Origin: Phaeobacter sp. 11ANDIMAR09 | GTDB lineage: Bacteria > Pseudomonadota > Alphaproteobacteria > Rhodobacterales > Rhodobacteraceae | Length of the DNA: 60,101 bases | Assembly (NCBI RefSeq): GCF_001294455.1 | Contig: NZ_LIKT01000026.1 | Location: forward strand, 1 to 60,101 | Direction: 5' to 3' | In this document: positions 35,417 through 44,370 of the stretch, in pieces | Numbering within the stretch: the stretch's first letter is position 1 | Layout: every line of letters begins with the position of its first letter | Made by a program: the position numbers and the translations under genes | The notes under the pieces: model-generated | Seen by the model: the letters and a program-made list of their open reading frames with translations, nothing else | Databases searched by the model: none | Told to the model about the DNA's origin: nothing

Positions 35417-35429
35417 CCCCGCTGAGCGC

Positions 35430-36749
35430 CTAGCTATTGCGCTGCGCCCGCAGCTTGGCAAAATACTCAGAGCGCCGTTTCAACTCGCGCTCAAATCCAC
35501 GCTCCACTGGCTGATACAGCACCGGACGGCGCACCCCGTCCGGGAAATAGTTCTGTCCGGAAAACCCATCTTCGGCATCGTGATCATAGGCATAGCCATC
35601 GCCATAGCCCTGTTCCGCCATCAGCTTGGTTGGGGCATTCATGATATGTTTGGGCGGCGGCGCTGATCCGGTCTCTTTGGCGAGACGGCGGGCCGCCTTG
35701 ATGCCGACATAAACCGCATTGGATTTGGGCGCCAAGGCCAGATAGACGGCCGCATTGGCCAGGGCCAGCTCGCCTTCGGGACTGCCAAGGCGTTCATAGG
35801 TATTCCAGGCATTCAGACAGACCGTATTGGCCTGTGGGTCCGCCAGGCCGATATCCTCGGTCGACATCATGGTCAGACGCCGTGCCAAAAACCTCGGGTC
35901 CTCGCCGCCTTCCAGCATCCGCCCCAGCCAGTAGAGCGCCGCATCCGGGTCAGATCCCCGGATAGATTTATGCAGGGCAGAGATCAGATTGTAATGTTCA
36001 TCGCCGGATTTGTCATACTTTGCTGCCCGACGCATCAATCGGGTGGCCAGCGCCTCCCGCCCCAAGGGGGTCGCTACCCGCCAGGCCGCGACCTGTTCGA
36101 TCAGATTGAGCAGCGTGCGCCCGTCGCCATCGGCCATCTCATGCAGCGCATCCCGCGCTTCGCCATTGAGCGGCAAGGCTTTGTCCAACTCCCGCTCGGC
36201 GCGCTGCGTCAACAGCTCCAGATCCACCAGCGATAGCCGCTCCAACACCAGGACCTGGGACCGCGACAGCACAGCAGCGTTCAACTCAAACGAGGGGTTT
36301 TCCGTGGTGGCGCCAACCAACAAGATTGTGCCGTCTTCCATGTAGGGCAGAAATCCATCCTGCTGCGCCTTATTGAAGCGGTGGATCTCATCGACAAACA
36401 GCAATGTGCCCTGGCCGTTCTGACGCCGGATCTTGGCGGCTTCAAACACTTTGCGCAGGTCGGGCACCCCGGTGAAGATTGCAGAAATCTGAACAAAATG
36501 CAGATCCGTTTCCCGCGCCAGGAGCCGCGCAATGGTGGTCTTGCCGACACCCGGCGGCCCCCAGAAAATCAACGACGACAAGGAGCCCGAGGAAAGCATC
36601 ACCCCCAGCGGCGCCTCCTCGCCCAGGACCTGTTGCTGGCCGATCACCTCCGCCAGGGATCGCGGCCGCAAACGATCGGCCAGCGGCCGATTTAGGTCCG
36701 GTTTTTCGGTAATCGCTGCAGGTGCGCCGTCATCAAACAGATCCGCCAT
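35430..36749 (-). CDS. rarA: replication-associated recombination protein A (MgsA/RarA AAA+ ATPase)
   Basis: 439 residues. The AAA+ core includes Walker A GPPGVGKTT, a Walker B-like FVDEIHRFNKAQQD and sensor GATTENPSFELN, followed by the RarA-specific C-terminal tetramerisation region (MNAPTKLMAEQGYG, YAYDHDAEDGF). RarA works at stalled replication forks with single-strand binding protein. It begins three bases after the DegP-type protease stop, so the two are likely co-transcribed. Confidence 0.93.
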   Translation of the reverse strand: MADLFDDGAPAAITEKPDLNRPLADRLRPRSLAEVIGQQQVLGEEAPLGVMLSSGSLSSLIFWGPPGVGKTTIARLLARETDLHFVQISAIFTGVPDLRKVFEAAKIRRQNGQGTLLFVDEIHRFNKAQQDGFLPYMEDGTILLVGATTENPSFELNAAVLSRSQVLVLERLSLVDLELLTQRAERELDKALPLNGEARDALHEMADGDGRTLLNLIEQVAAWRVATPLGREALATRLMRRAAKYDKSGDEHYNLISALHKSIRGSDPDAALYWLGRMLEGGEDPRFLARRLTMMSTEDIGLADPQANTVCLNAWNTYERLGSPEGELALANAAVYLALAPKSNAVYVGIKAARRLAKETGSAPPPKHIMNAPTKLMAEQGYGDGYAYDHDAEDGFSGQNYFPDGVRRPVLYQPVERGFERELKRRSEYFAKLRAQRNS

Positions 36750-36752
36750 GGT

Positions 36753-38168
36753 TCAGCGCCGCATATGCAGGCTGACCCGCTGACCGCGACGGTTCAGATC
36801 AAAGCGCAGCCGACGGCCCGAAGCTTCCAACAGAGCTGGCACATCTTCCGAGCCTGTCACCTCGTTGCCATTGATGGCCAGAAGGATATCCCCAGCCCTG
36901 ACCCCGGCCCGTGCCGCATAGGGCCCGGGATCCAGAACCGCGACGCCCCGCGCCGAAAGCGGCAATTGCAGACGGACGATGGCAACAGGGTTGATCAGCC
37001 CCACAGTCAAGCCTGGCAGCACGCTGTTTTCGTTCATGACGACAGAGCGCGCCGGCGGATCATTTGGCGCGGTGAACATCTCAACCACAAGAGTCTCACG
37101 TGTCTCACGTGTCTCGCCGCGCAGGCGCGTCACCTGCGAGGTGCCATCAAGCCCGGCGACTGACATGCGGAACACCATTTCTGACGGAGAATTCACCACC
37201 TCACCGTCAACTTCGGTGATCACATCCCCCACCTCAAAACCCGCCTTGGCAAAGGGGCTTTGGGGGTGCAGTTCGGAAATCACCATGCCCTCGGGCAGCT
37301 CCATGCCCAGCGATCCCGCCAGATCCGCATCCACCGGCTGCCCGGCCATGCCCGCCCAGGGGCGCTGGAACTCTTCGGCGCCATTGCGCGCCTGTTTGAC
37401 AAATTCCCGCACCAGATTGGCCGGAATGGCAAAGCCGATGCCGTTGGAGCCACCAGAGCGGCTGAGGATGCGGGTGTTGATGCCAATGAGATCGCCGTTC
37501 ACATCAATCAGCGCCCCGCCCGAATTGCCCGGATTGATCGGCGCATCTGTCTGGATGTAATAGCCAAAGCCCTCACCCGAGGCGGTGCCGCTGCGCGCCA
37601 GTCCCGAAACAATGCCGCTGCTGACTGTCTGGCCAACCCCAAAGGGATTGCCGATGGCCAGGGCCAGCTCCCCCACCTCAACCTGATCGCTGTTGCGCAG
37701 GTTCAGATAGGGCAGGCCCGAGACCTCCTGCAGCTGCAGGATCGCCAGATCGCTGGCCTGATCGGCCAGAACCACGCGGGCCTCATATTCCCGCTTGTCC
37801 GTGGTCACCACCCGGATCTCGGTCGCCATGGCCACCACGTGATAGTTGGAAACCACGATGCCATCCTCGGACAGGATGACCCCCGAGCCCAGCGAGCTTT
37901 CAACCCGGGGGCGTGGATTGGAGAACCCTCGAAAAAAGTCCTCAAAGAATGGATCGTTCATAAAGGGAGAGCGCTGCCGCGCCTGACGCACCACCTTGGC
38001 GTAGATGTTCACCACCGCCGGAGCCGCCTGTTTCACCAGTGGCGCAAAGCCCAATGAGATCTCGGCCTGGGATTGCGGCACGCGAGTCTCGGCCTGAGCC
38101 GGGGTCAGCGTGCAAAGGGCCAGGGCAAGGGCCACAAAGAGTCGGGTGGAAACAGCAAAGCGGATCAT
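36753..38168 (-). CDS. periplasmic DegP/Do-type serine protease
   Basis: 471 residues. The signal peptide (FVALALALCTLTPAQA) leads to a trypsin-like domain with His110 (SNYHVV), Asp140 (SDLAIL) and Ser216 (GNSGG), the complete triad. Two PDZ domains follow (~290-370, ~385-465). It degrades or chaperones misfolded envelope proteins. In the first PDZ region a GETRETRETL stretch reflects a 9-base tandem repeat. The conserved periplasmic start is ATG 38168. Confidence 0.93.
   Translation of the reverse strand: MIRFAVSTRLFVALALALCTLTPAQAETRVPQSQAEISLGFAPLVKQAAPAVVNIYAKVVRQARQRSPFMNDPFFEDFFRGFSNPRPRVESSLGSGVILSEDGIVVSNYHVVAMATEIRVVTTDKREYEARVVLADQASDLAILQLQEVSGLPYLNLRNSDQVEVGELALAIGNPFGVGQTVSSGIVSGLARSGTASGEGFGYYIQTDAPINPGNSGGALIDVNGDLIGINTRILSRSGGSNGIGFAIPANLVREFVKQARNGAEEFQRPWAGMAGQPVDADLAGSLGMELPEGMVISELHPQSPFAKAGFEVGDVITEVDGEVVNSPSEMVFRMSVAGLDGTSQVTRLRGETRETRETLVVEMFTAPNDPPARSVVMNENSVLPGLTVGLINPVAIVRLQLPLSARGVAVLDPGPYAARAGVRAGDILLAINGNEVTGSEDVPALLEASGRRLRFDLNRRGQRVSLHMRR
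37093..37110 (-). repeat. 9-bp tandem repeat within the DegP-type gene
   Basis: GTCTCACGT occurs twice in tandem on the plus strand, followed by a degenerate third copy. Being a multiple of three, it adds repeated Arg-Glu-Thr units to the coding sequence without breaking the frame. Confidence 0.7.
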
Positions 38169-38250
38169 GGGAACTCCCCAAAAGAATGTCTTCCAAGGAT
38201 ATGCGTGGGCCGCCCTGCGAATGCAAGCTTTGCTAGCGGCCTGAGCGCCC

Positions 38251-38281
38251 CCTGCCTGGATCAGTCTTTGGCCCAGGCAGG
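38251..38281. terminator. hairpin between aroG and the DegP-type gene
   Basis: A perfect 9-bp stem CCTGCCTGG/CCAGGCAGG (38251-38259, 38273-38281), 15 bases past the aroG stop. No T-run follows in either direction, so it may protect the 3' end or act as a weak terminator of aroG. Confidence 0.45.
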
Positions 38282-38295
38282 AAGCGATTTGCCCT

Positions 38296-39366
38296 TTATC
38301 CCGCCAGCTGCGCCGGGCGCGCGCGGCGCTGCTTTACTGCTTCGGCCAGTTTGCGCAGCTCCGCCACGGTATCTTCCCAGCCGATACAGCCATCGGTGAC
38401 CGACTGACCATAGGTCAGCTCCCCCTTGCCCAGATCCTGACGCCCGGCGACCAGATGGCTCTCGATCATCACCCCGGTAATGCGCTGCTCCCCCGCACGC
38501 AGCTGGGTGCTCACATCCGCCAGCACCAGCGGCTGCTTCGCTGGATCTTTGTCGCTGTTGGCATGGCTGGCGTCGATCATCACATGGCCGCGAATGCCGT
38601 CTTGCTCGGCCTTCTGACAGGCCGCATGAACAGACCCCGCGTCATAGTTGGTGCCGCCACCACCGCGCAGGATGATATGGCAATCGGGGTTGCCGCTGGT
38701 GGCCGCAATCGCCGCGCGGCCATTTTTGGCCAGGGCCATGAAATGATGCGGATGCGCCGAGGACCGCACCGCATCAATGGCGATCTGCACATTACCACGG
38801 GTGCCGTTTTTGAAACCCACCGGACAGCTAAGGCCCGAGGCCATCTCCCGGTGGATCTGGCTCTCAGTGGTGCGCGCGCCAATGGCCGCCCAGGCCATCA
38901 GATCCGACAGGTACTGCGGCACCGCCGTATCCAGGAACTCGGTCCCAACCGGCAGCCCCATCTGGTTGATGTCGAGCAGGAGCTTGCGCGCCATCTCCAA
39001 CCCCTCGTTGATGCGGAAGGAGCCATCGAGCCTGGGATCATTCACCAGCCCCTTCCAGCCGCTGATGGTGCGGGGTTTCTCGAAGTAGACCCGCATCACC
39101 ACTTCCAGCTCACCCGCCAATTCATCGCGCAGGTGTTTCAGCCGTTCAGCGTAGTCCAGCGCCGCCTTGGTGTCGTGGATCGAACAGGGCCCGACCACAA
39201 CGATCAGCCGGTCATCCCCGCCGCGCAGCACCCTTTGGATATCGGCGCGGCTATCCAGCACGGTTTCGCTGGCCAGATCATTACTGGGCAGTTTCGCCGC
39301 CAGTTCATCTGGCGAGATCAGTTCCTGCATATCGGTGATACGGAGGTTTTCGATTTTGGTGGTCAT
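38296..39366 (-). CDS. aroG: 3-deoxy-7-phosphoheptulonate (DAHP) synthase, class I
   Basis: 356 residues of the AroFGH type. It condenses phosphoenolpyruvate and erythrose-4-phosphate, the first committed step to chorismate, tryptophan, phenylalanine and tyrosine. Family segments include VVVGPCSIHDTKAAL, MRVYFEKPRT, WKGLVNDPRLDGS, GARTTESQIHREMASGLS, VGFKNGT and the late MIESHLVAGRQDL. Which aromatic amino acid inhibits it cannot be told. Its expression is very probably set by the leader ORF and terminator directly upstream. It follows no other gene on the minus strand and is separated by a hairpin from the protease gene downstream. Confidence 0.95.
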   Translation of the reverse strand: MTTKIENLRITDMQELISPDELAAKLPSNDLASETVLDSRADIQRVLRGGDDRLIVVVGPCSIHDTKAALDYAERLKHLRDELAGELEVVMRVYFEKPRTISGWKGLVNDPRLDGSFRINEGLEMARKLLLDINQMGLPVGTEFLDTAVPQYLSDLMAWAAIGARTTESQIHREMASGLSCPVGFKNGTRGNVQIAIDAVRSSAHPHHFMALAKNGRAAIAATSGNPDCHIILRGGGGTNYDAGSVHAACQKAEQDGIRGHVMIDASHANSDKDPAKQPLVLADVSTQLRAGEQRITGVMIESHLVAGRQDLGKGELTYGQSVTDGCIGWEDTVAELRKLAEAVKQRRARPAQLAG

Positions 39367-39412
39367 GGTCCTAAGGTTCCTTGCGGGAGGCCCCGGAGCG
39401 TGGCGGCGGATA

Positions 39413-39442
39413 CAAAAAAACCGCCATCTGCTGAGGGCGGTT
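39413..39442 (-). terminator. rho-independent attenuator terminator in the aroG leader
   Basis: Minus-strand AACCGCC (39442-39436) pairs with GGCGGTT (39425-39419) over a 10-base loop and runs straight into seven Ts. It lies about 50 bases before the aroG start and 30 bases after the leader ORF stop. A GGCGG inside the leader ORF (39502-39498) could pair with the CCGCC arm instead, giving an alternative, antiterminating fold. Confidence 0.85.
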
Positions 39443-39471
39443 GGTGTGGTATCTGCTGTTGCGCGCTTATG

Positions 39472-39552
39472 TCATCTGCACGCCAAGACCCCTCCGTCCG
39501 CCTGTCGGCCCGGATAAAAATAAAACCAGATTGCAGCATAGGTTTGGGTCAT
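39472..39552 (-). CDS. aroG leader peptide (aromatic amino acid attenuator)
   Basis: A 26-codon ORF on the minus strand, ATG 39552 to TGA 39474-39472, reading MTQTYAAI, then Trp-Phe-Tyr-Phe-Tyr at codons 9-13 (39528-39514), then PGRQADGGVLACR. It has six aromatic residues, five of them consecutive, which is hard to explain by chance. It sits between a weak promoter candidate (TTGTAC 39659-39654, 18-base spacer, TAGGCT 39635-39630) and a terminator before aroG. When charged Trp, Phe or Tyr tRNA is scarce, the ribosome would stall in this run and favour the antiterminator, turning on DAHP synthase. A clear Shine-Dalgarno sequence is lacking, the one weak point. Function is inferred from architecture. 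Confidence 0.78.
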   Translation of the reverse strand: MTQTYAAIWFYFYPGRQADGGVLACR

Positions 39553-39710
39553 GTTGGCGACGCTAGCGGAGATTCGGAAGGGTGTCATTAGGAAAGTTGG
39601 AAGTGGTACTTTTAGAACCGTACTAGCCAAGCCTAGAAAACACTTCGACAAAAGTACAACGTCAGCTCTGAGCCCACTTTGACCAATCCGGCGCTCCCAA
39701 TGAGCGTCTA
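39553..39710. promoter_or_regulatory. upstream region of the aroG leader
   Basis: Holds the promoter candidate described with the leader peptide (39630-39659, minus strand) and no gene. The sequence is AT-richer than the surroundings. Confidence 0.3.
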
Positions 39711-40103
39711 CTATCGTTGCTTGATCAAATCTGCCAGATAGTCAATTTCTTCGCTCGACCTGAAGTGGCCTTCCGCCAACCAAACGACCGCCTCGCATAC
39801 CTCTTGAACATCGATGCGCTGCGCTTGTTCGCCGCAAGCAATTTGTGCAAAATTGTCGGGGAAACACAGAAATATGCTCCGTCTACCAATATCATCTATG
39901 AAGCGAGTAAACCCAGACTGAGCCAGAACGTTGGCAGCTCTTTCAAGATCACCCGCACACTTGTTGTCGAATGTTTCGACCAGTCCATCAATGGCATGAC
40001 GTTCGGTGTGGTAGTGAAGGTCAAAAATACAATTCGCTAATGCCAAAATTCGCCCTGTGTGCGAATCCTCTGGTCTGGCTTTCCAAGGCGGTAAATCATG
40101 CAT
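39711..40103 (-). CDS. hypothetical protein
   Basis: Not recognised. About 130 residues from ATG 40103 (MHDLPPWKAR), with two notable motifs: FDLHYHTERHAIDG in the middle and a C-terminal EEIDYLADLIKQR. Acidic and without signal peptide or membrane helix. The frame is open upstream to 40430, but that part translates into Arg/Pro/Ser-rich sequence over a complex hairpin region and is unlikely to be coding. No clear ribosome binding site precedes 40103. The coding status is uncertain; it fills the space between the aroG leader and the terminator of the ribosomal cluster. Confidence 0.45.
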   Translation of the reverse strand: MHDLPPWKARPEDSHTGRILALANCIFDLHYHTERHAIDGLVETFDNKCAGDLERAANVLAQSGFTRFIDDIGRRSIFLCFPDNFAQIACGEQAQRIDVQEVCEAVVWLAEGHFRSSEEIDYLADLIKQR

Positions 40104-40266
40104 TTTGACATAATGTCGAGCCGCGGCAATAACCGCAACTATGCCTTTACCTCGATGGAACGGTCTTTGAGCGGGTCTCAAGGAACGGCAGCAAAGTCCG
40201 CATTGTAAACCTTCAATTGCTGTAGAAATCAAATGTTTAGTGAATTGCCAAAGTCTTGCTTTGGCA

Positions 40267-40318
40267 GCGCCCGAACCGCCCCCACGGGGCGGGCGCTTTG
40301 CTTCCCCCCTCGGTTCGG
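40267..40318. repeat. complex inverted-repeat region
   Basis: Two overlapping inverted repeats. GCGCCC...GCCCC pairs with GGGGC-GGGCGC (40267-40296, with a five-base bulge), and CCGAACCG (40271-40278) pairs with CGGTTCGG (40311-40318). They can form mutually exclusive folds. They lie upstream of the hypothetical gene 39711-40103 and past the rplQ terminator. Confidence 0.5.
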
Positions 40319-40393
40319 ACGCGGTGGTTTTGTGAAGCGTCGGAAAACCTCCAAAGCAGCTAGACGGCTGAATACTGGCCTCTGACACATTCC

Positions 40394-40427
40394 AAAAGAA
40401 AAGCCCCCGCTCCAGCGGAGCGAGGGC
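40394..40427 (-). terminator. terminator of the rpsM-rpsK-rpoA-rplQ operon
   Basis: The stem GCCCTCGCTCC/GGAGCGGGGGC (one mismatch, three-base loop) is followed on the minus strand by TTTTCTTTT, 28 bases after the rplQ stop. Strong rho-independent terminator. Confidence 0.9.
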
Positions 40428-40454
40428 CATGCCATCTGACGATGTCAGAGAGTC

Positions 40455-40880
40455 TTATTCTGCGTCTTCAACTTCGACTTCGGCCGCAACGCGGGCCTTG
40501 TCGGCGGCGCCTTTGGCTGCAACGTCACGATCGACGAATTCGATGATCGCCATGGGCGCCATGTCACCATAGCGGAAGCCCGCTTTCAGGATACGGACAT
40601 AGCCGCCGGAACGCTCAGCGTAGCGTGGGCCCAGAACGTCGAACAGTTTGGAAACATACTGGTCTTCTTTCAGGCGCGCGTTGGCCTGACGACGGGCGTG
40701 CAGGTCGCCGCGTTTTGCCAGAGTGATCATCTTTTCGATGATCGGGCGCAATTCTTTTGCCTTGGGCAGAGTTGTTTTGATCTGCTCGTGCTCGATCAGC
40801 GAGCCGGCCATGTTTGCAAACAGGGCCTTACGGTGTTCGTGTGTACGATTAAGGCGGCGGTAACCACGTTTATGACGCAT
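40455..40880 (-). CDS. rplQ: 50S ribosomal protein L17
   Basis: 141 residues: [20 protein letters not shown] at the start, the [17 protein letters not shown] helix and [18 protein letters not shown]. It is a large-subunit protein near the exit tunnel. An acidic/Ala tail ([21 protein letters not shown] region) extends it beyond the shortest forms. Last gene of the alpha segment, 140 bases after rpoA, and followed by the cluster terminator. Confidence 0.97.
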   Translation of the reverse strand: MRHKRGYRRLNRTHEHRKALFANMAGSLIEHEQIKTTLPKAKELRPIIEKMITLAKRGDLHARRQANARLKEDQYVSKLFDVLGPRYAERSGGYVRILKAGFRYGDMAPMAIIEFVDRDVAAKGAADKARVAAEVEVEDAE

Positions 40881-41020
40881 ATGTCTATTCCTTCGATCTT
40901 GCGTTTTTGCTTTGTCTGTCAGCCGATGCGTGTCAGCTGATCTCCTTGGGGCAGATGCCCGGCATTCCCCGCCACTGCGGGCATTTCGGGGAGGGTTACC
41001 CCTCCCCTAATCTGTTTGGC

Positions 41021-42037
41021 TTAGAAAGTGTCTTCGAACTTCTTGGCCAGATCTTCGATATTGTCCGGTGGCCAATCCTCGACGTCCATGCCGAGGTGCA
41101 GACCCATTCCGGACAGCACTTCTTTGATCTCGTTCAGCGACTTGCGGCCAAAGTTTGGCGTGCGCAGCATCTCTGCTTCGGTCTTCTGGATCAGATCGCC
41201 GATGTAAACGATATTGTCGTTCTTGAGGCAGTTTGCCGAACGGACAGAGAGTTCCAGCTCGTCCACTTTCTTCAGCAGAAGCGGGTTGAACTCGAGACCA
41301 TCATCTTCGTCCTGACGGTTTGCCGACTCGGGCTCCTCAAAGTTGACGAAGATCGACAGCTGGTCCTGCAGGATACGTGCGGCATAGGCCAGCGCGTCAT
41401 CCGGGGTCACAGAACCATCGGTTTCGATTTTAAGGGTCAGCTTGTCATAGTCCAGCACCTGGCCCTCACGGGTGGGCTGAACATCATAGGAGACCTTCTT
41501 CACCGGCGAGTAGATCGCATCGATTGGGATCAGACCAATGGGCGCATCTTCTGGCTTGTTCTTATCGGCAGAGACATAGCCCTTGCCGGTGTTCACGGTG
41601 AGTTCCATGAACAGATCAGCGCCATCATCCAGGTGGCAGATCACGTGCTCGCGGTTCAGAACCTCGATGCCTGCGCTCTCAGAGATGTCACCAGCGGTAA
41701 CAACGGCTGGGCCCTTAGCATTGATCGACAGGCGCTTGGGGCCTTCGACTTCCATGCGCAGGGAAACGCCTTTGAGGTTCAGGATGATGTCAGTCACGTC
41801 TTCACGCACACCAGCGACGCTGGAGAATTCATGCAGAACGTTATCGATCTGTACGGATGTGATCGCGGCACCCTGCAGCGAACTCATCAGAACGCGGCGC
41901 AGCGCGTTGCCCAGCGTCAGGCCAAAGCCGCGCTCGAGTGGTTCAGCAACAATTGTTGCCTGACGTGCGGGATCATTGCCCGGCTTAGCTTCAAGCTGTG
42001 TTGGCTTGATCAGCTCTGCCCAATTTTTATGGATCAT
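41021..42037 (-). CDS. rpoA: RNA polymerase alpha subunit
   Basis: 338 residues. The N-terminal assembly domain ([20 protein letters not shown], then [26 protein letters not shown]) dimerises and holds beta and beta'. The C-terminal domain from about 250 ([42 protein letters not shown], in pieces) contacts UP elements and activators. ATG 42037 is the family start; a Met ten residues upstream was rejected. It is in rpsM-rpsK-rpoA-rplQ. Confidence 0.97.
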   Translation of the reverse strand: MIHKNWAELIKPTQLEAKPGNDPARQATIVAEPLERGFGLTLGNALRRVLMSSLQGAAITSVQIDNVLHEFSSVAGVREDVTDIILNLKGVSLRMEVEGPKRLSINAKGPAVVTAGDISESAGIEVLNREHVICHLDDGADLFMELTVNTGKGYVSADKNKPEDAPIGLIPIDAIYSPVKKVSYDVQPTREGQVLDYDKLTLKIETDGSVTPDDALAYAARILQDQLSIFVNFEEPESANRQDEDDGLEFNPLLLKKVDELELSVRSANCLKNDNIVYIGDLIQKTEAEMLRTPNFGRKSLNEIKEVLSGMGLHLGMDVEDWPPDNIEDLAKKFEDTF

Positions 42038-42151
42038 GCAGTCCCTCCATTCCTGTCTGTACCTCATGTCCGAAGGTGCAGACGCCCGAGGTTTAAAATG
42101 ACGGACTGGGGCCCAGCAAACAAGCGGGGCCCCAGCGTAATGCTCGACGTC

Positions 42152-42541
42152 TTAGACGCGACGACGCTTTGGTGGACGGCAGCCGTTGTGCGCCATCGGA
42201 GTTACGTCGCGGATCGAGGTGATGTTGAAGCCGATTGCGGCCAGAGCGCGCAGAGCGGATTCACGACCGCCACCGGGGCCCTGAACTTCAACTTCAAGAG
42301 ATTTAACACCGTGATCCTGGGCTTTTTTGCCCGCATCTTCTGCCGCCATCTGAGCCGCATAGGGAGTCGATTTACGCGACCCCTTAAAGCCCATGGAACC
42401 GGCAGAGGACCATGCAATTGCATTACCCTGAACGTCAGAGATCAGGATTTTGGTGTTGTTGAACGAGGAATTCACATGCGCCACACCAGTGGCGATATTC
42501 TTACGTTCTTTTTTCTTCGTACGAGTCTTATCGCGTGCCAT
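42152..42541 (-). CDS. rpsK: 30S ribosomal protein S11
   Basis: 129 residues with the S11 core: [42 protein letters not shown], and the C-terminal [11 protein letters not shown]. It forms part of the small-subunit platform near the mRNA exit. It lies 15 bases after rpsM and 115 before rpoA. Confidence 0.97.
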   Translation of the reverse strand: MARDKTRTKKKERKNIATGVAHVNSSFNNTKILISDVQGNAIAWSSAGSMGFKGSRKSTPYAAQMAAEDAGKKAQDHGVKSLEVEVQGPGGGRESALRALAAIGFNITSIRDVTPMAHNGCRPPKRRRV

Positions 42542-42556
42542 TGATCAAACCCTCCC

Positions 42557-42925
42557 TTACTTCTTCTTACCGGCAATGGCCTTTGCAGGGCCTTTGCGAG
42601 TGCGAGCGTTGGTGTGGGTACGCTGACCGCGAACGGGCAGGTTACGACGATGGCGCAGGCCGCGGTAGCAACCCAGGTCCATCAGACGCTTGACGTTCAT
42701 CTGAACTTCACGACGCAGGTCACCTTCAACGGTGAAGTTTGCATCGATGAATTCACGGATAGACAGGATTTCGGCATCGGACAGTTCGTTGACGCGACGA
42801 GCGGCGTCAATGCCCACGGCTTCACAGATCTGTGCAGCCGAGGTGTTTCCGATTCCGGTGATATATGTGAGGGCGATAGGCACCCGCTTAGCAGCGGGGA
42901 TGTTTACGCCGGCAATACGTGCCAC
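42557..42925 (-). CDS. rpsM: 30S ribosomal protein S13
   Basis: 122 residues: [21 protein letters not shown], then [28 protein letters not shown] at the basic C-terminus. S13 contacts the P-site tRNA and the large subunit. In most bacteria it follows directly on secY/adk or rpmJ; here the gap to adk is 800 bases and holds a terminator and another gene, so rpsM opens its own transcript. Confidence 0.97.
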   Translation of the reverse strand: MARIAGVNIPAAKRVPIALTYITGIGNTSAAQICEAVGIDAARRVNELSDAEILSIREFIDANFTVEGDLRREVQMNVKRLMDLGCYRGLRHRRNLPVRGQRTHTNARTRKGPAKAIAGKKK

Positions 42926-43079
42926 GTGTCACTTTCCTTTTCGTTGCGGTTCCGTAGTCCCAGAACCTTTTTTCACAACGCTTGACCTTGGCATTCAGCC
43001 GTTCAGCCCAGCATTTTGAGGTGGTCATGTGAGCAAAAGAATCCGCCCACATGGAATCATCCCGCAAAAGGGATGGGCT

Positions 43080-43108
43080 TGCGTATGAGGATTTCAACAA
43101 AGCGTCAA
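43080..43108 (-). promoter_or_regulatory. promoter candidate for rpsM-rpsK-rpoA-rplQ
   Basis: On the minus strand TTGACG (43108-43103) and TACGCA (43085-43080) are spaced by 17 bases, 155 bases before the rpsM start. The -10 is weak, but the position fits a separate alpha operon. Confidence 0.35.
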
Positions 43109-43168
43109 CCCGTCAAAAGGGGAACCGTGGCTTTTTCCTCAAAACATGGGCTTTTCAGGCAATTGGCC

Positions 43169-43549
43169 TCAAAATTTGCAGGCGTAGAACCGCTGAGGTT
43201 CTTCTTCGCCGGTAAAGATGGTTACCTCGCCCGGGCTGTAGGGGTCCAACAGAACCGAAAAAAGCTTTGGCGTGATATAGGGGCCCGGCTCTTCACAATA
43301 TCCAACATGGGTTGTGACTTTTGGTTTGGACCAGTCAAACTTCAGCACCGGCTCAAAGCTGCAATGGTACTCAAGCGAGCCATAGCCGGTTTCTCCCAAA
43401 AGCAAGCCCCCCTCGGCGGCGAAGTCGAGATCGCCATCCGGACTGCTGGCCATCATTGCACAGCCTTCGAGATCATTGACATAGATGTCTTGACTGACAG
43501 CAGCCTGGGTCGATCCAACAACCACCAAAGCTGCAATAAGAACGCGCAT
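43169..43549 (-). CDS. exported hypothetical protein
   Basis: Not recognised. 126 residues with a signal peptide (MRVLIAALVVVGSTQAAVSQ), followed by an acidic ~105-residue mature part with four cysteines (EGCAMM, EYHCSF, VGYCEE, FYACKF) that could form two disulfides in the periplasm. GGAG lies nine bases before ATG 43549, which decides this start over the longer open frame. It sits between the adk terminator and the rpsM operon, an insertion in the ribosomal cluster on the same strand. Confidence 0.7.
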   Translation of the reverse strand: MRVLIAALVVVGSTQAAVSQDIYVNDLEGCAMMASSPDGDLDFAAEGGLLLGETGYGSLEYHCSFEPVLKFDWSKPKVTTHVGYCEEPGPYITPKLFSVLLDPYSPGEVTIFTGEEEPQRFYACKF

Positions 43550-43668
43550 AATAACTTTCTCCAAATCAGGGACAGACCCAAGGATAGGCGCAGCGCCATA
43601 GTTCGGCGCAGGGCTTTTGAGAGGCTTTCCAAAGCCGTTGCCCAGAGGACACAACACTCCTTGCAAAA

Positions 43669-43700
43669 CAAAAGGGAGAGCATCAAGCCCTCCCTTTTTA
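43669..43700 (-). terminator. terminator of the rplO-secY-adk operon
   Basis: The stem AAAGGGAGGGC/GCTCTCCCTTT (one mismatch, five-base loop) is followed on the minus strand by TTGTTTTG, about 30 bases after adk. Confidence 0.85.
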
Positions 43701-43725
43701 ATTCTTGCATCAACCCGTTTATGGC

Positions 43726-44370
43726 TCAGCCCAAAACCTTAGCGATTTCGTCCCGAACCTCTTCCATCGAACCCAGACCATTGACCGACTGAAGGTTGCC
43801 TTTGGCGTAGTAGTACCCAAGCAACGGCGAGGTCTTTTTGTAATACTCCATCAGACGGGTCTTGAGGCTGTCCTCATTGTCGTCTGCTCGGCGTTTTACA
43901 TCAGTGCTGCCACAATTGGTACATTTGCCATCAGCCGCCCAGGGCTTGGTCACATCATGGTAGACCTCACCGCAGCCGCCGCACGTCGACCGGCCGGTGA
44001 TCCGCGCCACCAAAGCACTGTCATCCACAGCCATTTCGATCACGGCATCCAGCGTCAGACCCATTTCCGCCAGCAACTCACCCAGAGCATCCGCTTGCCC
44101 CAGGGTGCGTGGGAAACCATCAAAAATGAAGCCTCCCTCGGCGCCTTCGGCAATCTTTTCGCGGATCAGGCCGATGACGATCTCATCCGTGACCAGTTCA
44201 CCGCGCGCGATCACGTCAGCGACCTTCTTGCCCATTTCCGAGCCATTGGCCTGAGCTTCACGCAGCATGTCGCCTGTGGAGAGTTGAACCATTCCGCGTG
44301 CCTCGGTCAGATGACGCGCCTGCGTCCCCTTACCAGCACCGGGAGGTCCCAGCAGAATAATATTGGTCAT
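43726..44370 (-). CDS. adk: adenylate kinase
   Basis: 214 residues. The P-loop is GPPGAGKGT (8-16), the NMP region [18 protein letters not shown], and the LID carries four cysteines (CGGCGE ... KCTNCG) that should bind zinc, the long zinc-LID form. It interconverts AMP+ATP and 2 ADP. It overlaps the secY stop by four bases, the common secY-adk coupling. Confidence 0.96.
   Translation of the reverse strand: MTNIILLGPPGAGKGTQARHLTEARGMVQLSTGDMLREAQANGSEMGKKVADVIARGELVTDEIVIGLIREKIAEGAEGGFIFDGFPRTLGQADALGELLAEMGLTLDAVIEMAVDDSALVARITGRSTCGGCGEVYHDVTKPWAADGKCTNCGSTDVKRRADDNEDSLKTRLMEYYKKTSPLLGYYYAKGNLQSVNGLGSMEEVRDEIAKVLG

Noticed and set aside
40907-42544. 545-codon plus-strand frame over rpoA and rpsK
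   Set aside because: Antisense to conserved genes; composition shaped by the other strand.
42888-43100. 70-codon minus-strand ORF upstream of rpsM
   Set aside because: It overlaps the rpsM start in another frame and covers the promoter region; no L36 or other small ribosomal protein pattern.
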